Shown here: one piece after another, positions 26,006 through 33,000 of the stretch
How the letters are laid out: every line of letters starts with the position of its first letter
Position numbering within the stretch: the first letter of the stretch is position 1
Assembly: GCA_036557285.1 (NCBI GenBank)
Contig: DATBHW010000055.1
Span: forward strand, 124,001 to 188,000
Direction: 5' to 3'
Length of the DNA stretch: 64,000 nt
Source of the DNA: Ktedonobacterales bacterium
Lineage (GTDB): Bacteria; Chloroflexota; Ktedonobacteria; Ktedonobacterales; DATBGS01
The notes under the pieces: generated by a model
What the model was told of the DNA's origin: nothing
The model's database searches: none
Seen by the model: only the letters and a program-made list of their open reading frames with translations
Made by a program: the position numbers and the translations under genes

Positions 26006-26336
26006 GTACAATTGAGGCGGTGTTGAACAGGAGAAGTAGTCCGTGTGGGCGCTTCAGCGAGCCGGTGGTCGGTGGGAGACCGGCGCGGGAACACGGACGA
26101 ATGGCGCCTGGGAGCCGCAGATGAGCAGAAAAATCGAGGGCCGAACGTGGCGGCTGGCTTGTGTGTGCCAGATACGTTCCCGCTCCTGGCCCGCGCAGGC
26201 GGGCTTCGTGGCGGGTCGTCTTCAGGCGCCGTTTTAACCGCCAGCCTGCTGTTCGGAACCAGGGTGGAACCGCGAATGCGCGCGCATTCGTCCCTGGGCG
26301 TTGATACACGACTGTGCAGCGCCCGGGGTATTTTTT
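26006..26336 (+). promoter_or_regulatory. T-box riboswitch controlling glyQS
   Basis: A transcriptional T-box leader. Stem I is closed by CCGTGT (26041-26046) and ACACGG (26091-26096) with the apical GGTGGTCGGTGGGAGACCGG; the specifier GGC (glycine) is at 26103-26105 inside GAATGGCGC. The antiterminator carries the invariant AGGGTGGAACCGCG (26261-26274), which binds the acceptor end of uncharged tRNA, and pairs with ATTCGTCCCT. Uncharged tRNA-Gly would stabilise the antiterminator and allow glyQS to be transcribed. The specifier assignment is inferred from position and fits the gene. Confidence 0.93.
26292..26336 (+). terminator. T-box intrinsic terminator
   Basis: Nine-bp stem CCCTGGGCG (26292-26300) / CGCCCGGGG (26320-26328) followed by TATTTTTT. 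The 5' arm overlaps the antiterminator's TCGTCCCT, so the two structures exclude each other. Confidence 0.9.
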
Positions 26337-26368
26337 GTGGCGCTGCGACCACACCTGGAGGTATAGCG

Positions 26369-27727
26369 ATGGCTCAAACCGAAGTGAAGCGCGCAGTGAC
26401 GGAAGAGTTTGTCCCTATGGACAAGATTGTTTCTCTCTGTAAGCGGCGCGGCTTCGTCTACCCCAACTCCGAGATTTACGGCGGCGTGGCGGGCATCTAT
26501 GACTTTGGCCCGCTGGGCGTGGAGATGCGCACCAACCTGCGCCGCCACTGGTGGAAGTTCATGGTGCAGATGCGCGATGATGTGCTGGGCATCGAAGGCG
26601 CGATTATTACCCACCCGCGTGTCTGGGAGGCCAGCGGCCATGTCGAGCATTTTTCTGATCCGCTGGCCGATTGCAAAAACTGCAAGATGCGCTGGCGCGA
26701 AGACCATCTGCCCGATGAGAACCGCATCAAGCGCACCTGCCCCAACTGCGGCGGCGAATTGATGGCGGCGCGGCCCTTTAATCTGCTGATGGAAACATAC
26801 CTGGGCGTGATCGAGGGCGAGCGCACCAAGACCTACCTGCGCGGCGAGGCGTGCCAGAACATCTACCTGGATTACGAAAACGTGCTGAAGTCCAGCCGGG
26901 CCAAGATTCCCTTTGGCATCTGCCAGATCGGTGAGGCGTTCCGCAACGAGGTCACGCCGGGCAACTTCCTTTTCCGTCAGCGCGAGTTTATCCAGTGGGA
27001 CTTGCAATACTTTGTCCACCCAAGCGAGATGGACAAATGGTTTGATTACTGGAAGGGCGAACGCTGGCGCTTCTACAACGCGCTGATTCACCATAAGGAC
27101 CGCATCCGCTTCCGCGAACATCGCCCGGACGAACTGGCGCACTACGCCAAAAAAGCGTTTGACATCGAGTATCAGACGGTGCTGGGCTGGCAGGAATGGG
27201 AAGGCATCCACTGGCGGCAGGATTGGGATTTGGGCCGCCACAGCGAATACAGCGGTCAAGACCTTTCGTATACTGACCCAGAGACGAACGAGAAGTATAT
27301 CCCCTGGATTGTGGAAACTTCCGGCGGATTGGACCGCACCTTCCTTTACCTGCTGCTGGACGCTTACGAGGAGGAGCCGGACGGCGACGAGATTCGCACG
27401 GTGCTGCACCTGCATCCGGTGATCGCGCCGGTCAAGGTGGCCGTCTTCCCGCTGCTGAAGAACAAGCCGCCGCTGGTGGAAGTGGCGCGCCAGATTCATC
27501 GGACGCTCAAGCCCCATTTCGTGGCGCAGTACGATGAGGTGGGCGCGATTGGCCGCCGCTATCGCCGTCAGGATGAGATCGGCACACCGTTCTGCGTGAC
27601 CGTTGATTTCCAGACCCTGGATGACCAGACGGTGACGCTGCGCGACCGCGACAGCATGCAGCAGCAGCGCGTGGCTATCGCTGATCTGGTCCATCTCATC
27701 AACGACGGGCTGGCGATAGACTATTAA
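26369..27727 (+). CDS. glyQS: Glycyl-tRNA synthetase (class II, dimeric type)
   Basis: 452 residues of the single-chain alpha2 GlyRS family. After a short lead comes FVYPNSEIYGGVAGIYDFGPLG, the family hallmark; motif 2 is FRNEVTPGNFLFRQREF; motif 3 is ETSGGLDRTFLYLLLDAY; the anticodon-binding domain is C-terminal (APVKVAVFPLLKNKPPLVEVARQIH). Two CxxC pairs (CKNCKMRW, CPNCGG) may bind zinc. It charges tRNA-Gly in the cytoplasm. ATG 26369 follows TGGAGGTATAGCG; the frame is open upstream through the T-box but that part is leader RNA. Confidence 0.96.
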   Translation: MAQTEVKRAVTEEFVPMDKIVSLCKRRGFVYPNSEIYGGVAGIYDFGPLGVEMRTNLRRHWWKFMVQMRDDVLGIEGAIITHPRVWEASGHVEHFSDPLADCKNCKMRWREDHLPDENRIKRTCPNCGGELMAARPFNLLMETYLGVIEGERTKTYLRGEACQNIYLDYENVLKSSRAKIPFGICQIGEAFRNEVTPGNFLFRQREFIQWDLQYFVHPSEMDKWFDYWKGERWRFYNALIHHKDRIRFREHRPDELAHYAKKAFDIEYQTVLGWQEWEGIHWRQDWDLGRHSEYSGQDLSYTDPETNEKYIPWIVETSGGLDRTFLYLLLDAYEEEPDGDEIRTVLHLHPVIAPVKVAVFPLLKNKPPLVEVARQIHRTLKPHFVAQYDEVGAIGRRYRRQDEIGTPFCVTVDFQTLDDQTVTLRDRDSMQQQRVAIADLVHLINDGLAIDY

Positions 27728-27755
27728 AGGATGCTAGCGTGATGTGAGCGGTTGA

Positions 27756-28085
27756 CTTGTAGCGCCGCCTTCCAGGCGGCTCAACGTTGGCCTGCCGGTA
27801 CGTTGGCCTGGGGGGCGAACGCTCGCCCTGGCGAATCGTTGGCCGCCAGGAAGGGACGCGCGAGCGAGGCGCAGCCGAGCGAGCATGGCCGCGCCCAGCA
27901 GCGGCCCGCGACCGAGCGCAGCGAGGGAGAATGCGGGAACTGGGCTGCGCGAGCGACCAACGGGAGCGAGAGGACGGGGCAACAGCCGAGGCAAGCAGCC
28001 CAGGCCGCAGGCCCAGTTCCCGCAAGGGCCGCTCCCCAAAGGGGCGGTCAAGCGGCCCTTCCCGAAGGGGGGCGGCGCTACAAGT
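27756..28085. repeat. Large REP-bounded island with unusual core
   Basis: Starts TTGTAGCGCCGCCTTCCAGG and ends GGGCGGCGCTACAAGTGGC, i.e. two REP units facing each other about 330 bp apart. The middle contains a unique segment with GAGCGAGCG-type short repeats, and a perfect 13-bp inverted repeat (GCGGGAACTGGGC at 27933, complement at 28011). It fills the gap between glyQS and the DUF92 gene. Confidence 0.8.
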
Positions 28086-28115
28086 GGCTGCCTCTCGCAT
28101 GCAACAGGATTGAGT

Positions 28116-28958
28116 ATGAAACGCAAGCGTCTGGTGTTCGGGCTGCTCTTCAGCAGCGCGATTGGGCTGGTGGCCGAGCGGCGGGCTGCGCTGACGCGCA
28201 GCGGCGCGGTGGGCGCGATGCTGACCGGCACGACGATCTTTGGCTTTGGCGGCCTGTCCTGGGGTCTGACCCTGATCTATTTCTTTCTCTCCTCGACCTT
28301 CCTCTCCCATTTCAGAGAGCGCGAAAAGAGCGCGGTGGCGGCGGATAAGTTTAGCAAGGGCGCTCGGCGCGATCTAAGCCAGGCGCTGGCAAATGCGGGC
28401 GTGGCGAGCGCCGCCGCGCTGGCCTATGGTCTTCGGCAGCGTTCCCCTGGCCCGGCGCCCGCGTCATGGCTCGCGGTTTTTGTTGGCGCGCTGGCGACGG
28501 CAAACTCCGATACCTGGGCGACTGAGGTAGGGACGCTCAGCAAAGAGCCGCCCCGGCTGATTACCACCGGCCAGCCGGTTGCGCCGGGAACCTCCGGTGG
28601 TGTGACCTTGCTGGGGACAGGCGCGGCGCTGGCCGGAGCCGCCAGCGTGGGCCTGGTCGCCGAGGCATTGGGCGCTGGCAAGGGCGCGGCGCTGCGCGGG
28701 CGGCTGACCCTGCTGGGTCTGCTCGGCGGGATGGCTGGGACGCTCACCGATAGCCTGCTTGGCGCAACGGTGCAGGTGATGTACTGGTGTCCGCGCTGCC
28801 AGCAAGAGACGGAACGGCGCGCGCATAGCTGCGGCCAGGCGACAATCTATCTGCGCGGCGTTCGCTGGCTGGATAACGATGCTGTCAACGGTGTCAGTAC
28901 GGCGGCTGGCGCTGCGGTGGCTGTGCTGGTCGCCAGAGCCATCACCCGGCGCGCTTAG
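28116..28958 (+). CDS. DUF92 (TMEM19-like) membrane protein
   Basis: 280 residues. Begins with a basic end, then the DUF92 pattern: RRAALTRSGAVGAMLTGTTIFGFGGLSWGLTLIYFFLSSTFLSHF, RDLSQALANAGVASAAA, ANSDTWATEVGTLSKEPPRLIT and GTLTDSLLGATVQ. About six helices. One member of the family is a phytyl-phosphate kinase, but this is not known to be general. A CPRCQQETERRAHSC cysteine cluster is present near residue 230. The ATG at 28116 lies 30 bp after a repeat island. Its stop overlaps the stop of the convergent gene by three bases. Confidence 0.88.
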   Translation: MKRKRLVFGLLFSSAIGLVAERRAALTRSGAVGAMLTGTTIFGFGGLSWGLTLIYFFLSSTFLSHFREREKSAVAADKFSKGARRDLSQALANAGVASAAALAYGLRQRSPGPAPASWLAVFVGALATANSDTWATEVGTLSKEPPRLITTGQPVAPGTSGGVTLLGTGAALAGAASVGLVAEALGAGKGAALRGRLTLLGLLGGMAGTLTDSLLGATVQVMYWCPRCQQETERRAHSCGQATIYLRGVRWLDNDAVNGVSTAAGAAVAVLVARAITRRA

Positions 28959-30001
28959 CCGCTGCTGCGCGTATAAATCGCAATCGAAATGATCCCCCCG
29001 ATCAGAAAGAGCAGCGAGAGCGTCCCCAGCAGGACGATCAACAGGGGCGCGCTGCCATTGCCATTGCTTGAGGGCGGCGTCGGTGTGGGCGTCGGTGTCG
29101 GGCTGGGTGTGGGCGTGGGTGTTGGTGTGGGTTCGCTGATGGTCAACTGCGCGTCAGACCCCGCTGGCGGCGCGCTCAACGCGCCATTCGCTGTGCGGGC
29201 CTCGACAAAATAGGAGCCGGGCGCTGTGTCGGCCTTCAGCGTCAGGCTCATGCGGAATGTGCCATCTGGCGTGGAAGTGGTTGTCTGGCTGGCAACCGCG
29301 CCTTCTGTGCAGGGGGCGTCGGAGCAGATATTCACAATGATGGGCTGCTGTGGCGCAAACCAGTTCTGGCCGCTGATGGTCAGGGCGCTGGGCTGACCCT
29401 GGGTGATTTCGCCGGGTACGACGGTCAGCGAGGGCGGATTGGCGGCCAGCACCGTGTACGTGTTGATGCCATTGGATTGCACATCGGGGCTGACAGTGGT
29501 GGTCCCGTCCACCGCGCAGAGGATATAGGTCTGGTTGACCTTATTCGCCGCCTTCGGCCAATCATAGGTATCGGCGGCGTTCCCGTTCCCGTTCACACTC
29601 AACGTTCCGGCATAGCTGGGCGGCTGCGCTTGCTGTTGGGCGCAGGTATTGGCATCGGGGGCGGGCCAGATGGTGATCTTGCTGCTGGGGGGCCAGTTGA
29701 CGCCTTCAACCGCCAGATGCGCGCCGACAGGGCCTTCAGCTATTACCTGGCCCTGTGATGTATACAGGGGATTGGTAATGCCGATACAGGGGCCGTTGCA
29801 ACTGAGCAGACTGGCTCTGGCAGGCGCGGCCTGGGCGGGCTGCCCTCCTGGCGCGGCCAGCAGAACACCCAGTGTCAGGCTCGCCAGGGCTGCCAACAAA
29901 GCAGCGCGCCTCTGCCCTGACAGCCGGGCCATTCGTCCAGATGCGCGCTGCGGCGCGCTCAATAACCGGCTCGCGCGCGTCCCATCATTGTTTCGATACA
30001 T
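28955..30001 (-). CDS. Surface protein with Pro-Thr stalk and C-terminal anchor
   Basis: 348 residues. Signal-peptide-like segment about residues 33-58 (AALLAALASLTLGVLLAAPGGQPAQAAPA), an extracellular region with two beta-sandwich-like units (GQVIAEGPVGAHLAVEGVNWPP; PSLTVVPGEITQGQPSALTISGQNWF, IPT/Ig-like), a Thr-Pro repeat stalk (about 290-312) and one C-terminal helix (APLLIVLLGTLSLLFLIGGIISIAIY). Likely displayed on the outer face of the membrane. No enzymatic motif. A more downstream start (Met 24) is possible. Confidence 0.75.
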   Translation of the reverse strand: MYRNNDGTRASRLLSAPQRASGRMARLSGQRRAALLAALASLTLGVLLAAPGGQPAQAAPARASLLSCNGPCIGITNPLYTSQGQVIAEGPVGAHLAVEGVNWPPSSKITIWPAPDANTCAQQQAQPPSYAGTLSVNGNGNAADTYDWPKAANKVNQTYILCAVDGTTTVSPDVQSNGINTYTVLAANPPSLTVVPGEITQGQPSALTISGQNWFAPQQPIIVNICSDAPCTEGAVASQTTTSTPDGTFRMSLTLKADTAPGSYFVEARTANGALSAPPAGSDAQLTISEPTPTPTPTPSPTPTPTPTPPSSNGNGSAPLLIVLLGTLSLLFLIGGIISIAIYTRSSG

Positions 30002-30039
30002 CGTTTTGCGCCATCATCCTCCAGGGTTTCTGCAACTAC

Positions 30040-30105
30040 CACTTGTAGCGCCGCCTTCCAGGCGGCTCAACGGCTGGCCGTCTTCCAGGCGGCGCTCCAG
30101 ATACA
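30040..30105. repeat. REP unit and degraded partner
   Basis: ACTTGTAGCGCCGCCTTCCA followed by its hairpin partner, then CTTCCAGGCGGCGCTCCAG, a partly decayed second unit. Lies upstream of the stalk-protein gene. Confidence 0.75.
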
Positions 30106-30267
30106 ACGCCCCCCTTCAAGCGGGTTTGATAGGCTCGCTTTCTCAGCAGTAATAACGAACGCGAGGCCATCCTGGGATATGTTTTGCGCGTTGATTTTCC
30201 AGGGCTGCTGCCCTCGCGGCCAGCGAGGGCAGCCAGGATCGGGCGATGGTTGTTCTGCTGGCGTCGG

Positions 30268-30308
30268 GCGCGCCGCGCCCCGGCTTGTGTCAACGGGGCG
30301 CGGCGCGC
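30268..30308. terminator. Long GC hairpin after the membrane protein gene
   Basis: Perfect 15-bp stem GCGCGCCGCGCCCCG / CGGGGCGCGGCGCGC with an 11-nt loop, 17 bp beyond the stop of the minus-strand gene at 30326. No T-tract, so it may act as a transcript-end protector. A second 9-bp hairpin (TGCCCTCGC) is at 30209-30231. Nothing else is seen in 30106-30325. Confidence 0.55.
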
Positions 30309-30325
30309 GCAAGAGTGACGCGCTG

Positions 30326-31036
30326 TTACGAAGAGGTGGTAAGCGCCTCTCGCTTCAACTGCTCGCGGCGGCGCTGCCAACTGCTGAACCAGCCGCCCAC
30401 AGCCCCCAACGAGAAGCTCAGGATCAACTGATACCCGACTTCCCCTAAGAAGCTCCCCAGGTCAATGCTGGCAAATTGGGCTAACTGGCCGGTAACAGCG
30501 CCATAGATGAAGTTAATGATAAGTAATAGCACATACGCAATGATGCCGCTCCAAAAACCAGTCATGCCGCCTGCCTTCCAGTTGCCCTGACGCTGAGTGG
30601 CGCGCCAGCCACCCACGAAGGGCAGCACGAGCGGGAGGAGGAGGAAGAGACAGCCTAACCCCTGTTCCAGACCTGGATTACTATCCAGGTCTTGCTGCTT
30701 GACCCCAAATGCTGTCAGGATCAGGCTGGGACCAATAGAGACGGCCAGGAGGGCAACACCGATAATAGTCGCCCAGATCAGAATCTGGCGAGAGAGAATG
30801 GTCAGGCCGCGTACCCGCAGGATCGGCGCGCCTTCCTCTGCTTCGATCACCTCCGGTTCGCTCAGATCGGTAGTCAGCTCGCTGGCCTGCGAGAGCGGCT
30901 CTTTGCCCGCGCTTTCGGCGGTGGGCAGCGAGCTGGAGAGTCTATTCGCCCGGCGGGCGGCAGCGGACCTGGATTTTGGGCGCGCCCGCCGCGCGCGTGG
31001 GGATTGAGGCTGGTCATCCGGTGGTAGATCAGACAT
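30326..31036 (-). CDS. Four-helix membrane protein, unknown
   Basis: 236 residues. Disordered basic N-terminus (residues 1-85), then about four hydrophobic helices: QILIWATIIGVALLAVSIGPSLILTAFG, LGCLFLLLPLVLPFVGG, GFWSGIIAYVLLLIINFIYGAV and LILSFSLGAVGGWFSSW. No family recognised. The start ATG 31036 was preferred over an upstream TTG because the added residues come from the promoter region. Function unknown. Confidence 0.62.
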   Translation of the reverse strand: MSDLPPDDQPQSPRARRARPKSRSAAARRANRLSSSLPTAESAGKEPLSQASELTTDLSEPEVIEAEEGAPILRVRGLTILSRQILIWATIIGVALLAVSIGPSLILTAFGVKQQDLDSNPGLEQGLGCLFLLLPLVLPFVGGWRATQRQGNWKAGGMTGFWSGIIAYVLLLIINFIYGAVTGQLAQFASIDLGSFLGEVGYQLILSFSLGAVGGWFSSWQRRREQLKREALTTSS

Positions 31037-31173
31037 GGCGCTCTTGCAATTTCCTCTCTCGACAATTTGCCTGGCCCCAGGCAGAACACGGCGATCACAT
31101 TGCAGTATAGTACAACGCGCAGCACGCAAGAGCAAGGTGAGGAGACGCTGGCGCGCGCGATCTGGCGGTGTTC

Positions 31174-31578
31174 CTATGCCCTGGCAGGAGACCTCCTTCT
31201 GAAGCTGCCTGTCAGCAAATGGACCACCAGGATAGACAGGATCGCCCCAATCACCGCAGTGATGAGCGGAATCCCATCAATCTTGTAGTCACCTTCCCAA
31301 ACCAGGGGAATGAAGCTGAGAAATATCCAGATGCCAATCAGCCCAATGATAAACGCGCCAAAGATGCCGCCCGGCGTGACTCTGCCCGCCAGCTTTTCCA
31401 CCACAACGGCGGCGATAATGGAGATGCCCAGGATGAGCAAAAGCTGAAGCCCATCATAGGACAGCGTCTGGTCGAACAGGGTAATGCTCAGGGTGACGAA
31501 TCGTGGCCCGGAGTGCGTGCCAATATCCATCGAAAAGGCAAAAATGGTTGCCAGGGGAAAATAAGCTGCGAGAGCCAT
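31174..31578 (-). CDS. Small membrane protein, GlsB/YeaQ/YmgE-like
   Basis: 134 residues with about four helices. The middle has the glycine-rich TPGGIFGAFIIGLIGIWIFLSFIPL stretch typical of the transglycosylase-associated (GlsB/YeaQ/YmgE) family, and the end is AVIGAILSILVVHLLTGSFRRR. Members are small stress-related membrane proteins with no known enzyme activity. The start at 31578 has the best RBS of the window (AAAGGAGGT, optimally spaced). Confidence 0.72.
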   Translation of the reverse strand: MALAAYFPLATIFAFSMDIGTHSGPRFVTLSITLFDQTLSYDGLQLLLILGISIIAAVVVEKLAGRVTPGGIFGAFIIGLIGIWIFLSFIPLVWEGDYKIDGIPLITAVIGAILSILVVHLLTGSFRRRSPARA

Positions 31579-31763
31579 CGAGGATAACCTCCTTTGTGTG
31601 TTGGCATGGATGGGCTGCATGCGTGCTGGCAACCAGCCCATACCGCGCTGGCGCTGCTTTCGATACCGCAAGGCCCGCTGCTTCCTCTACCAACCAGGAG
31701 AGCAATTCTTATGCCAAAAGAGTCTGCCTGGCGACGGCGAAGCCAGTCGGCCAGGCACAATGG

Positions 31764-32003
31764 GGTTCCACCAATTATCGGGGGTTGCCACCTGTAGCGC
31801 CGCCTTCCTGGCGGCTAGCCACTGGTAGCGCCGCCGTCCCGGCGGCTCAACGCTGCGCCAGGGCGAGCGTTCGCCCTCCGGGCCACGGCGCCAGCAGGCC
31901 AACGCTGGCTGCCGGAACGGCGGCGCTACAGGTACACCGCCCCGCAGCCCCCTGCCGCCGGGACGGCGGCGCTGCAAGGTGGCCCCCGCTTTTTAGCAGA
32001 ACC
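31764..32003. mobile_element. MITE-like element with several REP units, next to greA promoter
   Basis: Begins GGTTCCACCAATTATCGG and ends CTTTTTAGCAGAACC. Inside are at least four REP hairpins: CTGTAGCGCCGCCTTCCTGG, GGTAGCGCCGCCGTCCCGG and two inverted partners. It ends 17 bp upstream of the greA -35 box. The rest of the gene-free 31579-32288 region is the greA promoter and leader. Confidence 0.82.
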
Positions 32004-32019
32004 GCACAATGGTTGCCTC

Positions 32020-32048
32020 TTGACGGCATGGACAGGGTACCATATAAT
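32020..32048 (+). promoter_or_regulatory. greA promoter
   Basis: TTGACG (32020-32025), 17-bp spacer, TATAAT (32043-32048). Transcription is expected from about 32055, leaving an untranslated leader of about 235 nt before greA. Confidence 0.8.
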
Positions 32049-32288
32049 GTCAGCAGGACAAGCGAACTCCAGGCAGCGCACGCTGCTGTTGATAGATGGC
32101 AACCCGAAGGCCCGGCCCGGCTGGTAAACCATAGCAACCGGGGCGGGCATGCTATTCTGCCAGGGCCAGGCGTTGTGGTCTGTGCGCGAGCGAAGATCAA
32201 GCCTCTGCCCGCGTGGTGCGAGCGCCGTTCGCGTCGCGTTTTCTACACGTTTTCTGGTCTGTTCTGTAAGGAAGGGGGATTGTTATAT

Positions 32289-32798
32289 ATGGGCATTGGT
32301 GGACAGGGCCGCATGCGCGAAGAGAAGATCATCCTGACACCAGAGGGGAAGGCCGAAAAGGAAGCCCGGCTCCACTACCTGCGCACCGTGAAGCGACCCC
32401 AGGTCGCAGATTATATCCACGAAGCCAAAGAAGCCGGTGATGTGAGCGAGAGCAGCGCCTATGAAGAAGCGAAGCATGAGCAGGCGCTGGTTGAACGCGA
32501 GATCAGGGAGCTGGATTACCTGCTGACACACGCTGAGATCCTGGACCCCAGCGAGGTTCACGCAGACGGCGGCCCGCGCACTGTGCGTATTGGCAGCACC
32601 ATCGAGGTCGAGACGGAACGGGGTACGAAACGCACCTTTTTGATGGTGGGTACCTATGAATCGGACATTGCCAACGGCAAGATTTCCGACCAGTCGCCGG
32701 TGGGAAAGGCGCTGCTGGGCAAGGGCGAGGGCGAGAGCGTGGACGTGACGACGCCGGGCGGCTCGATTGTCACCTATACCATTCGTTCCATTCGCTAA
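32289..32798 (+). CDS. greA: Transcription elongation factor GreA
   Basis: 169 residues. N-terminal coiled coil (about 16-85: ILTPEGKAEKEARLHYLRTVKRPQVADYIHEAKEAGDVSESSAYEEAKHEQ) with the acidic tip residues that reach the RNA polymerase secondary channel (DVSESSAYEEAK), and the C-terminal GreA/GreB domain (IGSTIEVE, SDIANGKISDQSPVGKALLGK). It rescues backtracked polymerase by stimulating transcript cleavage. ATG 32289 follows GGAAGGGGG; ATG 32313 is the alternative. A hairpin follows the stop. Confidence 0.93.
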   Translation: MGIGGQGRMREEKIILTPEGKAEKEARLHYLRTVKRPQVADYIHEAKEAGDVSESSAYEEAKHEQALVEREIRELDYLLTHAEILDPSEVHADGGPRTVRIGSTIEVETERGTKRTFLMVGTYESDIANGKISDQSPVGKALLGKGEGESVDVTTPGGSIVTYTIRSIR

Positions 32799-32817
32799 CA
32801 CTGCGCACAACACGCCA

Positions 32818-32848
32818 GGGGGCGCGGCCAATCAATGGCCGCGCCCCC
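32818..32848. terminator. greA terminator-like hairpin
   Basis: Perfect 13-bp stem GGGGGCGCGGCCA / TGGCCGCGCCCCC with a 5-nt loop, 20 bp after the greA stop. There is no T-tract. Confidence 0.65.
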
Positions 32849-32853
32849 CTGCA

Positions 32854-32993
32854 TGTACCGCCGCCGTCCCTGGCGGTAAGCCGCTCGTACCGCCGCCGTC
32901 CCGGCGGCTACGGTGGGGTGTGGCGCGGGCCGCGCCGCGCTCGTACCGCCGCCGTCCCTGGCGGCTAACGGTGGGGTGTGGCGCGGCGCGGCA
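32854..32993. repeat. Tandem GTAC-type REP variants
   Basis: Three hairpins in one orientation: TGTACCGCCGCCGTCCCTGG, CGTACCGCCGCCGTCCCGG and CGTACCGCCGCCGTCCCTGG, the latter two followed by GGTGGGGTGTGGCGCGG. They differ from the main family by GTAC in place of GTAG. They separate greA from the convergent PBP gene. Confidence 0.82.
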
Positions 32994-33000
32994 AGTGGTC

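Noticed and set aside
26251-26300. tRNA gene
   Set aside because: The GGTGGAACC and hairpin pattern belongs to the T-box antiterminator, not to a cloverleaf.
26234-27694. Long open frame on the strand opposite to glyQS
   Set aside because: It mirrors the codons of a well-conserved tRNA synthetase and has no recognisable domain; a typical shadow frame in GC-rich DNA.
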